The position numbers and the translations under genes were made by a program. The notes below the pieces were generated by a model. It saw nothing but the letters and a program-made list of their open reading frames with translations. It was not told the DNA's origin and did no database searches. Shown in pieces: positions 22,364 through 34,264 of a DNA stretch of 64,000 nucleotides. Source of the stretch: Sabellastarte sp. h YS-2021 (lineage: Eukaryota; Annelida; Polychaeta; Sabellida; Sabellidae). The DNA lies in assembly GCA_964017235.1 (NCBI GenBank), contig OZ024932.1, positions 81,595,451 through 81,659,450 on the forward strand, given 5' to 3'. Each line of letters starts with the position of its first letter. Within the stretch, counting starts at the first letter, position 1.

Positions 22364-24618
22364 TTGCTTCCGCGTGTTTTGAGTTTTCTCGGTTCAGGCA
22401 ATTCCAATTGTACGTCCTTTTATTGCGTTAAAATGTCTCTCCATCAAGCAAACAAAGACAAACCGAGAGCTCAGAAATGCCGCCATTTTTGCTTCAGTTT
22501 TGATAATCATAACTACTGCCCTACCTGTAGGGAGGCTGGCAAGGGAGATGACCCCTGTGTCACCTTCGAAACCCCCTGCCAAATTTGCACGTCTCTCACT
22601 GATGAACAATTGCAAAAAATTCAAAACAGGAAGGGGTACTTAAAAAAGCAAAAAGCGGAAACTAGTTCCAAAGATGAACTAGATCTTTTGGGTGAAGGCG
22701 ATGGGGACTCTTTTACTGGTTCCAATGCAGACCTAGAGAGTGCTGCTGATAACCTCTTTATCTCACCCCACCCCACCCCCCACCCCCCCACCCCTGTCCT
22801 CAACCTCTTGCCTTCAGTTCTTTATCTTTAAAGACCCCAGCCAAGGCTGTTCCTCCCACCCCAGGTACAGTTTTGCAAAATAAAATTCAAAGAAATATTG
22901 AGAAATCCCTGGGTGATTCACTAAACATTCATTTACAGCAGCAAATGGGTTCCTTCCAGGCATCCATGTTAAAAGCATTTCAATCACTCCGAGAGGAGTT
23001 GACAATTAAAAAGCCAACCGAGGTTGAACCCTCGTTTCATGCTTCAAAAGCTGGTTCATCCAGCAACATTGCTGCTCATCTGGACCTACCCCCTCCGAGA
23101 TCAAGTACTAATGCTCAGTCCGAGGCAATGGATGTGGACGTTGGTCCAGCACTCCCTCCTCGACTAGTACTTAACCAAACTACCTCGGATCAGTACGTTG
23201 CCCCTTCTGAGGCTATACCGAAGGATTTCTCGTACTCTCATAAAAAACAAAGCCACAGGCAAACAGTAGCACCGAGCTCTGCCTCGGACCAACTGGATGA
23301 GGATTCTGACGAACCTCGGATCCATTCAACTAGACCTAAGAAGCAATCTGACAAGAGCAAGCATAAATCCAGGTCCAGATATGTGTCATCTTCAGAGGAA
23401 GATCACTCCCCTGTTGCCAGACACAGGTCTTCTAAGCCCTCTAGGGCTCAGCCCTCAGGCGCAGCTTCTGATCAAGACCTCCCACAACATGATCCAGACC
23501 CTCCTTATTATAGGGAAGTAGCTCTGTCTGACATTCCCTCCCAATACTCTGAAGAAGTAGATACCTTCAGGCGTATTCTCTCTCTCCCTGACCCCAGGGA
23601 CTCTATGCCTAGGTCTTCAACTTCAGTGTTGGGTCTGGATGACGAAAAAGGCCGTCAAGAGCTCAGACCTAGAGGTCCTTCCTCTATTCTACCACTTAGC
23701 TCAGTTATCAAGGACGCCTTTGATAAATTTCAGCATGATTTTAAAGCTGCCAATTTAGCTAAGGGCAAATATGTCAAGCCTCCTCCATCCACTTCTAAGT
23801 GGTATAAGGTTGGACAGCCCACTTTTCAAGACAAAATCCAGGAGTTGAATACAGACTTTGCTAAGATCTGTATTACTCCTAGGCCTCCTGGGGCACCAGT
23901 AGCCAAAGTTCCTCTGCCAGTTCTTAAGGAGCTGGAATATCAGGCTAGACAAAATATTTCAACCCACAACTTCACCGCTGCCTTTGCCAAAACTTCTTCT
24001 TCTTGCAATGCTTCCTTGGAAAAGTGCCAACATAGCATTAAGTCAACTGTCAAGAAGATTAAATCTCAGATCCAGAAAGGTGCCAATCCTGAGAAAGCAG
24101 CAAAGCGCGGATATGAGGAAGTTGCTGAGTACATGGATTTTTGGAACAAGACTGTTCTTGTTCAACATAGAGCTCTCACCTGTCTCAGCAAATCTCTAGC
24201 CCATATTCTCCAGAGGGAGTTATATTCCATGGCTAATACCAGCTTGCTTAGGCGCGAAGCCGAGATGACTCTATTACATCCCCAGCTAGGGGAAACGAGT
24301 CGTCAAGAACTTAGGAACTCGTCCTTCTGGGACTCTTCCTTGTTCGAGTCTCAACTCGTAAAGGAAGGTGAGGACTTCCTTCTCAAAAAAGGCACCTCAA
24401 AAGATTCTCAGGGTTTCGCACCCTACCAGAATAAGCCCTTTCGTGGCCCCCACAAGAAAAGAGGCTCCTATAGGAAACGCCCCTATGGGGGCAATACCTC
24501 TCAAAGCAGTAACCAATCCTTTCCCTCGGGAAGAGGAAAACCCAACTTCAGAGGCTCCAGGGGTCGTTTTCGACCCCACAATAGGGGAAGGGGGCGTGGA
24601 AACCCCCCTTCCCAATGA
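22364..24618 (+). pseudogene. DIRS-like element: gag-like region (fossil)
   Basis: This is the first coding part of the DIRS-like element. Near its start is a Cys/His-rich patch (about 22480-22600, C..C..C..C spacing), as in the gag-like protein of many DIRS elements. A long, Ser/Pro-rich and charged middle follows, then a conserved stretch around RQELRNSSFWDSS. The end is very basic and Gly/Arg-rich (about 24420-24610), which suits nucleic-acid binding. The same RQELRNS stretch recurs in the decayed remnant at 55735. As a retroelement part it is treated as a fossil: broken, with about one break. Confidence 0.7.
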
Positions 24619-26437
24619 CTCCTCCAAAGCCTCACTCAGTCCACCAGTAGGAAGTCGCCTCCGTTCTTTCAAGAGAAACTGGCTAATAAACAAATGTTCT
24701 CAAAACATGTTAAACATTATCACCAATGGCTACGTTCTGCCATTCCGTTCAAAGCCAAACTTGATCAGATTTCCTCTGATCCTGTCAGAGTACAAGGCCC
24801 AACAAAAAGACCAAGCCTTGGCCACTTGTATCCAGTCTCTCTTGTCAAAGAACGCTATCGAAAGGGTGGAAAACATAAAATCTCTCGGGTTTTACAGTCG
24901 CCTGTTCCTAGTACCCAAGCCTCACCAAAGGTGGAGGCCAGTCATAGACTTAAGCAGGCTCAACACTTTTCTACATGTAGAAAAGTTCAAAATGGAAACT
25001 CCAGAGTCCATTAGGACTTCCCTGGTTCCAGGGGAGTGGGTATCGTCGATAGACCTGTCAGACGCGTACCTACACATCCCCATCCATCCAAACTCAAGGA
25101 AATATCTAAGGTTTTGCTACAAGGCCCAGGTGTTCCAGTTCACCTCCCTACCTTTCGGACTGACCACAGCCCCCCAGGTCTTTAAGATGATCGTAAAGGA
25201 AGTGAAACTAATGGCCCTCTCAAGAGGACTCAGAATTCACCAATACCTGGACGACTGGCTGATCAGGTCCCAGTCTCAGGAGGAATCCCAAGTGGACACA
25301 CAGGCAGTGGTAGACCTAACCCAATCCTTGGGTTGGATAATCAACCAAGAAAAATCAGAACTGAAACCTACTCAGGTGTTTTCGTTCGTGGGCTACGAAT
25401 ACCACCTAGATTCAGCCCTTGTAAGACCCACTCACGAGAGATGGCTCAAACTTCAGGATTTGATCCTACGTCTCAAGTCAAAACATGTTTTGACTGCAAG
25501 ATGTTTGATGTCTCTAATTGGGTTGCTAGCCTCAACGGAGAAAATGGTCCCGGAGGGACGCCTTCACATGAGGCCCTTTCAGTTTCATCTCAAGGAGCAC
25601 TGGAGATATCCTCAGTCGCTGGACAACCTCCTTCCTTGGACAGAAGCCATTGTAGCCCACCTAGATTGGTGGCAAAACCCCTCAAACGTGATGAAAGGCT
25701 CAGACCTTCATCCCAAGGACCACAGTATCCAACTCTTTACCGACGCCTCAAACGAAGGTTGGGGCGCTCACTTAGATCAAAAGTCTACAAAAGGTCTGTG
25801 GTCAGATCGGGAAAAAAGGCTACACATAAATGTCCTGGAATTGAAGGCGGTCTCCCTGGCCCTTCGAGACTTCAAGGACCAGTGCCAGAATCAAACAGTG
25901 TTAGTTGCGACGGACAACTCAACAGTGGTAGCCTACATCAACAAACAGGGGGGAACTCACTCAGCAGAGATGTGCGCTCTCCTGTGGAAAATCATGACCT
26001 GGTGCCATCACTACCACATAACATTGAAAGCCAGGCACATTCCAGGGTGTCTGAATGTGATGGCCGACCTACTGTCCAGGTCCAACCAAGTGCAGTCAAC
26101 AGAATGGTCTCTGCACCCACAGGTCTTCAAACAGATCTGCCAGAAGTGGTTCACCCCTCATGTAGACTTATTTGCCACTCACCTGAACCACAAACTCCCA
26201 CTGTATGTGTCTCCTATCCCAGACCCAAGGGCCTGGGACATAGATGCTCTGAACATAGACTGGACCAACCTCACGGCCTATGCTTACCCTCCTACGACTC
26301 TCCTTCACAAGGTGATCCAAAAGATCAAGCAATGCCATTGCCTGATCATCGTGATAGCCCCAGGCTGGCCAGGGATGCCCTGGTTTTGGGACCTAGTGCA
26401 GCTCTCCACAGAACATCAACTTCAACCAAACATCTAG
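24619..26437 (+). pseudogene. DIRS-like element: reverse transcriptase and RNase H region (fossil)
   Basis: A reverse transcriptase of DIRS type: 'SIDLSDAYLHIPIHP' (about 25050), 'LPFGLTTAPQVFK' (about 25150) and a YLDDW active-site box (about 25245). An RNase H domain follows, with FTDASNEGWGAH (about 25740), an 'ELKA' motif and ATDNSTVVAYIN (about 25910). Then comes the 'HIPGCLNVMADLLSR' tail and the extension ('HVDLFATHLNHKLP') typical of DIRS polymerases. It follows the gag-like part closely. The reading is long and well kept. No recombinase follows before the right inverted repeat. Fossil; the element as a whole is judged broken. Confidence 0.85.
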
Positions 26438-26700
26438 ACAGTTGTAGCACTGTCTCTCTTTTACTTAGGTTTTTGGCTCGTTACAGGCCCGATCTTTGGG
26501 ATCGGGGCACTGTAAAGGGGACTCAGACTGGTATTTCTGGCACTATTCTGTATATACTAATTCAAATCTTAGAAAAAAATGACATATCTTCCAGTCTCAG
26601 CTGTAATCCCGCCACCGGGCAGTTGAATTCAGCATTAAGTCCCACATGATAAGCTTGTAGCTTATAAAAGCTACATTTAAGTAATTAAAATTTTCAAATT

Positions 26701-26870
26701 TACAGTATTTTGTTGAAATATGTTTTCCACCTACTTTTTACACCTTAACAGCTAACTTTACTTCTGAATACCATTTGCAGGGCACAACCTTTGTGACCTT
26801 CTTTCACTTCTACTCTGAAACTCAAAACACAAAGTCAGCTGACACAGAGCCCGTTCACGGGCACTGATTG
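26701..26870 (+). repeat. HINE5 array resuming after the DIRS-like insertion, with a hairpin
   Basis: 'tacagtattttgttgaaat' and 'ccacctacttttta' continue the HINE5 unit broken at about 16864. Further on is a hairpin at 26849-26862 (GCCCG, TTCA, CGGGC), which could be the 3' hairpin of HINE5. I could not find a matching subterminal copy of the 14163 palindrome arm, so the end is tentative. Confidence 0.45.
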
Positions 26871-26951
26871 CTTGTTTCCTGTCTGTAGAGATTTAATTGT
26901 AATGTGAAGACTCTGTATAAGTTGAACCAGTCCAAGTCTACTATTGATATA

Positions 26952-27375
26952 AAAAGCACTAGTGGTGGGATCGCCAGCGTAAATGGCAGATCGAGCATCA
27001 CATGTTAGAAGCGAGTTGAACTCGAGTTAAACTCGAGTAATTTTCGGTATAAAGTATTTCGTTTGTTAGCCATTAATATGGCGAAAATATTTTACATAAC
27101 CGTACATGAGGCAAAACTTTTACCTGGAAATGGGCTTTCGCGATATAACTTAAGTTAAATCTTCATTGATTTAAGCTAGAATAAACTAAAAAGCAATATA
27201 TTTTTGAAAATTTCAGATATTTCCATTATTTTGGTGAAGTGTCAGCCTTAGATGGTGAAAATATTGACGTTTTCAAAAACTCGAGTTTCACTTGCGCAGA
27301 TCGATGTCACCCCAATTATCGCCCATCGAGTTGTAACTCGAGTTTCCGTCAACTCGTCCCAGCACTAAATAGCAC
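26952..27375. mobile_element. hAT-type MITE (TAGTGSTGGGA ends)
   Basis: A 408-bp element at 26960-27367. Its left end is TAGTGGTGGGA and the complement of its right end is TAGTGCTGGGA. It is flanked by AAAAGCAC (26952-26959) and AATAGCAC (27368-27375), an 8-bp duplication with one mismatch. 'actcgagtt' motifs lie in inverted orientation near both ends. TIR type and duplication length fit hAT. There is no coding capacity. Confidence 0.8.
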
Positions 27376-27565
27376 CTGTTATCATAATGGTGTTCCAACA
27401 CCAGACAGTTATGAATGATTTCAGGTGTAAGTCTAAGTAGTACACCTCATATAAGGTAGAGCAATGTGTTATCTTGTGCAGAGCATTAAGAAAAAATCAG
27501 TTTCTGTTAATTTTCCTGGAAAAAATAGAATATTTTCTTCCCTTCATTACCAAAAAGAGCACTTA

Positions 27566-27590
27566 GGGGCCAGTTACACTTTCACGGATC
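27566..27590 (+). repeat. Harbinger left terminal inverted repeat
   Basis: Starts GGGGCCAGTTACAC; pairs with the right end at 36736-36760 through CCAGTTACAC and ACGGAT. Confidence 0.85.
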
Positions 27591-27930
27591 CCCAACGGAT
27601 ATAGGCCATGGTTCCATATATGGTTACTGCCAAGGATCTTTTGCAGATCATGGGGTTTGGGGAGGGGGAATGTTACAAAAGTGATTTACGGACGCGTCGC
27701 GGATCACTCTACGGATGATAAGGATGCCACAAGGACGTTAGGGATGCGTTTCATTGCTTGCGGATGACCCCCGGATAAACGTCCGTGACCACCCACAGTG
27801 CGCCGTAAACACATCAGGACACACCAGGACAACATAGGGATGCATCAGGATGTCTCAAGGACACCCCAGATGGGTTTACGGACCTTGCGGACACTCACGG
27901 ATGGGGTTTACGGATCTTTAGTTTTCTTGC
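27585..27930 (+). promoter_or_regulatory. Left subterminal cluster of ACGGAY/GGACR motifs
   Basis: Short motifs of ACGGA(T/C) and GGA(C/T)G type recur many times, including TTTACGGA and ACGGATC. The right subterminal region carries the complementary forms. Such clusters are likely binding sites for the transposon's own Myb-like protein or transposase (inference). Confidence 0.6.
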
Positions 27931-28025
27931 AGATGTCAGCTTATCGATAACAGAATTTTATTTACATAACATTGCAGGTGTCTCCATGGGAGGTAGTGAC
28001 CACTGGATGCATGGATGCCAATGGC

Positions 28026-28037
28026 TATAAAAGGGGG
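28026..28037 (+). promoter_or_regulatory. TATA-like box before the Harbinger transposase
   Basis: TATAAAAGGGGG, about 40 bp before the ATG at 28079. The RNA start would fall just before the ATG. Confidence 0.6.
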
Positions 28038-28078
28038 TAAGGTCCAGCTCACTAGCCAGATACAATGTAGATGTCATT

Positions 28079-29206
28079 ATGGACAGACATGACAGAAATC
28101 TTACACAACTTCAACTCTCACTGTTAGAAATGGAGAGGCAGTTACTCATCATTTCAGCTATGATAGACCGGTTGAGAAGCAGATGGGGTCTGCCAGTTAT
28201 TAGACAGAGAAGACACAGAAGATATCAGTTCAGGCCTTGGCTAACCCGGGCAGAGCTTAAACAAGAGGGTCAGTACAGCAGACCGATGCCAAGGGTCCAC
28301 TTAGATGACCCAATGGCATATAGAAACTTCATCCAGATGCCGCCTGAACTCTATCAAGAGCTGGAGCAGAGAATCACTGCTGAGTTCCAGAGGGATGGGA
28401 CCTTGATGAGAGATCCTGTGAGTCCAGGAGTGAAGTTGGCAGTAACCCACAGACATCTCGCCACTGGTGACAGCTTTACCACTCTGCAGTATGCTTTCAG
28501 GGTGGCCAGTCCGACCATCGAGAAGTTTGTGCCTGAGGTTGTGACGCTATCACCAGGGCCTGTCAAGATCAGGTGATGCAGTGCCCACACTCCCAGAGGA
28601 TTGGTTGCTGGTTGCCGGAGGTGGAACTTTCCACATGCCCAGAGTGCCCTGGATGGAAGGCATATTCCAGTCAGATGTCCAAAAGGCTGAGGCAGCCTCT
28701 TCCGCAACTGCAAGGGCTTCCACTCTATTGTACTCTTGGCCCTGGTGGATGGAGATTACAAGTTCCTGTGGGTGGACGTGGGGGCAGCTGGGTCAACTTC
28801 AGATGTTCAGATTTTCAGGCACACCAATTTGAGGCACAAAATAGAGGAAGGCAGCATCGGCTTCCCTGACAGTGAATCTCTGGCGATTGGTGGACAAAAG
28901 GTGAACTTTTTCCTTCTCGGGGACAACGCCTTCCCCCTCATGCTCTGGCTAATGAGGCCCTACTCCAGCCACAGTATGGACTTGAAGGAGATGGTCTTCA
29001 ACTATAGGATCAGGCGGGGAAGAACTGTGGTTGAGAACACCTTCGGGATCCTGACGTCTCGCTTTAGGATTTTCCAGAGCCTGCTGCAGCAGGAGCCCCC
29101 GGTGGCCAACAGGGTTGTCATGGCCTGCCTAGTACTGCACAACCTACTGAGGATCAGATACCCCAAAGCTCAACAGGAAGACTTTGGGGAGGGCAGCGTA
29201 CGATAG
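28079..29206 (+). pseudogene. PIF/Harbinger DDE transposase, frame-damaged
   Basis: The N-terminal part (28079-28540) contains 'KLAVTHRHLATGDSFTTLQY' and 'TIEKFVPEV', both characteristic of Harbinger (HARBI1-like) transposases. The C-terminal part from about 28646 holds the catalytic triad. The first Asp is in ALDGRH (codon 28652), the second in LGDNAF (about 28921) and the Glu in VVENTFGIL (about 29033). 'ALVDGDYKFLWVDVGAAG' is the usual central block. The frame shifts between about 28540 and 28645, and a TGA at 28688-28690 interrupts the C-terminal frame, so no full protein is made. Size (about 370 codons) is normal for the family. It would cut at TWA targets, in agreement with the TTA duplication. 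Confidence 0.85.
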
Positions 29207-29538
29207 TGCTCGAGGGCAATCACATTCCATATAATGGCTGTAACGCAGTTGGGGCAGCTAAAAGGCAGAGGAATATTCTCAGACTATTTCATGAATGAGG
29301 GGCAGCTCTCCGGTCCAATGGACAGCAGATAAAATGTGAAATATTGTTATACTGTTACTCTCTAAATGTAAATAGAACATTTAAGCACTTGTTATCAAAT
29401 TTAAATAGTGCTACATGGACTGTGAACTTTTGTACACAACTATATGATTGTTAAATTTTAAAGATAATTCCTGTCTTCTGCTATTCATGTGTCACACATT
29501 ATTGCTTGTGTATATATTATCATTTTGATGTTATATTA

Positions 29539-29714
29539 CAGTAGAACCTCTATTATCCGACCCTCTAGGGAGAGTAACAATTAAGCCGGATAATAGGAAG
29601 GTCGGATAATAGGAAGCCTAAAATAACAGGTTTAAATGGAGTTGGGAGAGTGGGTTTGAGGTCGGATAATTGAAAATTCGGATAAGAGAGGGTCAGATAA
29701 TAGAGGTTCTACTG
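29539..29714. mobile_element. pogo-like MITE inside the Harbinger element
   Basis: 176 bp, with inverted ends CAGTAGAACCTCTATTATC and its mirror 'gataatagaggttctactg'. It is flanked by TA on each side (29537-29538, 29715-29716). TA duplication and a CAGT..ACCTC end fit the pogo/Tigger branch of Tc1/mariner. 'GGATAAT' repeats fill the middle. Confidence 0.85.
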
Positions 29715-30140
29715 TATTACCAATAAAAGCTTTCATTTTCTGTGCATTTATTTTATTTGAAAATAGCATCAAGAATAACTGCATCTATTTGGACCTAAAT
29801 GACATCTTTGGCTGAATAATGTAGCATAAACTTTGGTTTTGAAAGGGTTGAAACACAATGCTTTAAAAAAATGGACAGGCAAGCAAGAAAGGCCTTGTCC
29901 CACAAGGTGCAAATATTTCAGAAAAAGATGCCCCACACCACTACATGAGAGGTGCAGTGAGGGGTCCACAGCATTGTGGGCACAGGTTTTAACAAAATTT
30001 GGGAAGAACTACTATTTCTATTTAACTCTATTTACTATGGGTGAACTATGTTCAATTATTGTGTTATGATTATTATTATTTTTTGGGGGGTGGGGGGATG
30101 GTGTTGTGTGGTGTGGGGCATTTTTAAAATTATTTTTTTT

Positions 30141-33100
30141 ATCTCCCGTCGGGCTTTAGCCCGGGAGGGATATTATGAAATGATGCCTGTGTGTGCGTGC
30201 ATTAGTTAGTCACACAGATTTTTCCAAAACTACTACAGCTACAGATTTTTTGTAAATTAATTGTCCCAATGAACTTTCATGCACTTGAAAATTTGTTTGG
30301 TTTTATGGACTTAGGCCTAAAGATAAGTGAGTAATGGCAATCTTAGCTACTTGGAGTAAAGGGCTCATAACTCAAAAACTATTGCAGTTCAAATATGTTG
30401 TTCAGCTACTTTGTCCTTAGCTATAAGATGGTACATAGTTTGGGGTCCCATTGCATGCCATAAGTGAGTAATAGCTATTTTCTTATTTGTAGCAAAATAA
30501 TGACATAAGTAAATGTCAAATATCTTCAAAAGTATTAAAGTTAGGGAATTCTTTTCAAATATGTTATTCATCTAGTTTTTGGTAAGCTATCACATAGTAA
30601 AGTTACAAACCTGTTGCACATTGGATAGCTGAGTAATAGCTACTTTGAAATTCTGACTGTTGAGTAAATCCATTGTAACTCCAAAACTATTGCAGTTAGA
30701 GTATTTTCTTCAAATATGTTATTCAGCTACTTTGTCCTTAACTATAAGATGGCATATAGTTTGGGGTTCTATTGCATGCCATAAGTGAGTGATAGCTATT
30801 TTCTTATTTGTAGCAAAATAATGACAAAAGTAAATATCAAATATCTTCAAAAGTATTAAAATTAGGGAATTCTTTTCAAATATGTTATTCATCTAGTTTT
30901 TGATAAGCTATCAGATAGTAAAGTTGCAGGCCTGTTGCACATTGGATAGTTGAGTAATAGGTACTTTGAAATTCTGACTGTTGAGTAAATCCATTGCAAC
31001 TCAAAAACTACTGCAGTTACAGTATTCAGCTACTTTTTCTTTAACTATAACATGGCATATCGTTTGGGGTTCCATTGCATGTCATAAGTGAGCAATAGTT
31101 ATTTTCTTATTTGTAGCAAAATTATGATGGAAATAAATGTCAAATACCTTCACAAGTATTAAAGTTAGGCAAATCTTTTCATTTGTTATTCATCTAGTTT
31201 TTGATAAGCTTACTTTCCTGTGTCCTTTATACTTTTGTTGCTTTTGCAGATCTAGGTCAATAGCTAAGTGAGTAGATAGCTGAGTAATAGCTACCAAACT
31301 GAGTAAATGTCTTTTATCTCTAAAAGTATTATAGGTAGGCAATTTCTTCTAAATTAGTCATTCACCTACTTTTGGGTGATCTACCACATAGTGAAGTTGC
31401 AGATCTATAGCTTTTTGCATAGCACACTCATAGCTACTAAAATGAGTAAATGCCTTTTATCTGTAAAAGTATTGCATACACGCAATTTCTTCTAAATAAG
31501 TCATTCACCTACTTTTGAGTGATCTACCACATAGTGAAGTTACAGAACTGTAGCTCTTTGGATAGTTGAGTAATAGCTACTAAAATGAGCAAATGTCTTT
31601 TATCTCTAAAAGTGTTACAGGTAGGTAATTTCTTCTAAATAAGTCATTCACCTACTTTTGGCTGATCTACCACACAGTGAAGTTTCAGATCTATAGCTCT
31701 TTGCATAGCTCGGTCATAGCCACTAAAATGAGTAAATGTCTGTTATCTGTAAAAGTATTGCATACACTCAATTTCCTCTAAATAAGTCATTCACCTACTT
31801 TTGGGTGATCTACCACATAGTGAAGTTGCACAACTGTAGCTCTTTGCATAACTGAGTAATAGCTACTAAACTGAGTCAATACCCTTTATCTTTAAAAATA
31901 TTACAGATAGGCAATTTCTTCTAAATAAGTCATTCACCTACTTTTGGCTGATCTACCACATAGTGAAGTTGCAAAACTGTAGCTCTTTGGATAGCTGAGT
32001 AATAGCTACTAAAATGAGCAAATGTCTTTTATCTCTAAAAGTATTAAAGGTAGGCAAATTCGTCTAAATAAGTCATTCACCTACTTTTGGGTGATCTACC
32101 TAACAGTGAAGTTTCAAATCTATAGCTCTTTGCATAGCTCAGTCATAGCTACTAAAATGAGTAAATGTCTTGTATCTGTAAAAGTATTGAATATACAAAA
32201 TTTCTTCTAAATAAGTCATTCAATTACTTTTGGGTGATCTTCCACATAGTGAAGTTGCAGAACTGTAGTTCTTTCCACAGCTGAGTAACAGCTACTAAAA
32301 TGACTAGATGTCTTTTATCTCTAAAAATGTTATGAAAAGGCAAATTCTTCTGAATAACTGATTCACCTTTTGGGTGATCTACCACATAGTGAAGTTGCAC
32401 ATCTATAGCTCTTTGCATAGCTGTGTCATATACCTGCTAAAATGAGCAAATGTCTTTTAATCTCTAAAAGTATTGCAGATAGGCAATTTCTTCTAAATAA
32501 GTCATTCACCTACTTTTGGCTGATCTACCACATAGTGAAGTTGCAGATCTATAGCTCTTTGCATAGCACACTCATAGCTACTAAACTTAGTAAATGTCTT
32601 TTATCTGTAAAAGTATTACAGGTAGGCAATTTCTTCTAAATAAGTCATTCACCTACTTTTGGCTGATCTACCACATAGTGAAGTTGCAGAACTGTAGCTC
32701 TTTGGATAGCTGAGTAATAGCTACTAAAATGAGCAAATGTCTTTTATCTGTAAAAGTATTACAGGTAGGCAATTTCTTCTAAATAAGTCATTCACCTACT
32801 TTTGGCTGATCTACCACATAGTGAAGTTGCAGAACTGTAGCTCTTTGGATAGCTGAGTAATAGCTACTAAAATGAGCAAATGTCTTTTATCTGTAAAAGT
32901 ATTACAGGTAGGCAATTTCTTCTAAATAAGTCATTCACTTTTGGCTGATCTACCACACAGTGAACTTTCAGATCTATAGCTCTTTGCATAGCTCAGTCAT
33001 AGCTACTAAAATGAGTAAATGTCTTTTATCTGTAAAAGTATTGCATACACGCAATTTCCTCTAAATAAGTCATTCACCTACTTTTGGGTGATCTACCACA

Positions 33101-34154
33101 TAGTGAAGTTGCACAACTGTAGCTCTTTGCATAACTGAGTAATAGCTACTAAAATGAGTCAATACCCTTTATCTTTAAAAATATTACAGATAGGCAATTT
33201 CTTCTAAATAAGTCATCCACCTACTTTTGGGTGATCTACCTAATAGTGAAGTTTCAGATCTATAGCTCTTTACATAGCTCAGTCATAGCTACTAAAATGA
33301 GTAAATGTATTGTATCTGTAAAGGTATTGATTATACGCAATTTCTTCTAAATAAGTCATTCACCTACTTTTGGGTGAATTTCCACATAATGAAGTTGCAG
33401 AACTGTAGTTCTTTCCATAGCTCAGTAACAGCTACTAAAATGATTAAATGTCTTTTATCTCTAAAAGTGTTATGAAAAGGCAAATTCTTCTGAATAACTG
33501 ATTCACCTTTTGGTTGATCTACCACATATTGAAGTTGCACATTTATAGCTCTTTGCATAGCTGAGTCATATACCTGCTAAAATGAGTAAATGTCTTTATC
33601 TCTAAAAGTATTGCAGATAGGCAATTTTTCTGAATAAGTTGTTCACCTACTATTGGGTGATCTACCACATAGTGAAGTTGCACAACTGTAGCTGTTTGCA
33701 TAGCTGAGTAACAGGTACTTAAATGAGTAAATGTCTTTTATCTTTACAAGTATTGGACATAGACAATTTCTTCTAAGTAAATCCTTCACCTACTTTTGGG
33801 CGATCTACCATATAGTGAAGTTGCAGAACTGTAGCTCTTTGGATGGCAGAGTAATAGCAACCAAAATGAGTAAATGCCTTTTATCTCTGAGAGTGTTACA
33901 GATAGGCAATTTCTTCTAAATATGTCCTTCGCCTACTTTGGGTTGATCTACTGCATAATAAAGTTGCAGAACTGTAGCTCTTTGGATGGCAGAGTAATAG
34001 CTACTAAAATGAGTAAATGCCTTTTGTCTTTAAAAGTATTGCAATCAAACATTAAAGTGCCTCTTGCTTGTTGTCACGTCTACATGTTCCTCCATCTCAC
34101 AAGAAAATTTATATTCCACTATCTTTAGTACATCTAATTTATACGGCGGGAGAT
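30141..34154 (+). mobile_element. HINE2 copy B, nested in the Harbinger element
   Basis: The 5' end ATCTCCCG opens a bulged hairpin (inner stem CGGGC/GCCCG, loop TTTA). GGCGGGAGAT at 34145-34154 matches the start. The body after the 5' region ('tgtgcgtgcattagttagtc') is a tandem array. Early units (30300-31250) resemble HINE5 units. Later ones (31250-34050) have a period of about 143 bp with 'gtctttta', 'aaagtattgcagataggc' and 'tcattcacctacttttgg'. It lacks the 3' GGCAGTGG hairpin of copy A. No coding capacity; open frames on both strands follow the units. Confidence 0.65.
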
Positions 34155-34264
34155 AAATTTTTGGAAAACAACAACAGAGCTCAAATAATTGTTTTTGGAA
34201 GATTTGGCGGCCCTGTGAAGGGCCTATAAAATTATCAGCTGTTGCTGATCTGCTGGCGGGCTGG

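Larger units (their letters stand above)
16865..26700 (+). mobile_element. DIRS-like retrotransposon fossil, inverted terminal repeats, with nested HINE1
   Basis: It is bounded by inverted repeats: about 34 bp at 16870-16903 (including CATGTGGGACTTAATGCTG) and its near-complement at 26630-26661. Outside both ends the same HINE5 array unit stops and resumes, so this is one insertion without an obvious target duplication, as expected for DIRS elements. Parts: a 5' region (interrupted by HINE1 copy 2 at 17071-22252), a gag-like region with a Cys/His cluster, and a DIRS-type reverse transcriptase with RNase H. No tyrosine recombinase part was seen. The element is broken (about one or two coding breaks besides the nested insertion). 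The coding parts remain readable over long stretches, so it is fairly young. Confidence 0.75.

Noticed and set aside
25333-26649. A 438-codon + strand frame overlapping the DIRS polymerase
   Set aside because: It is a shadow of the reverse transcriptase/RNase H frame: composition only, no domain.
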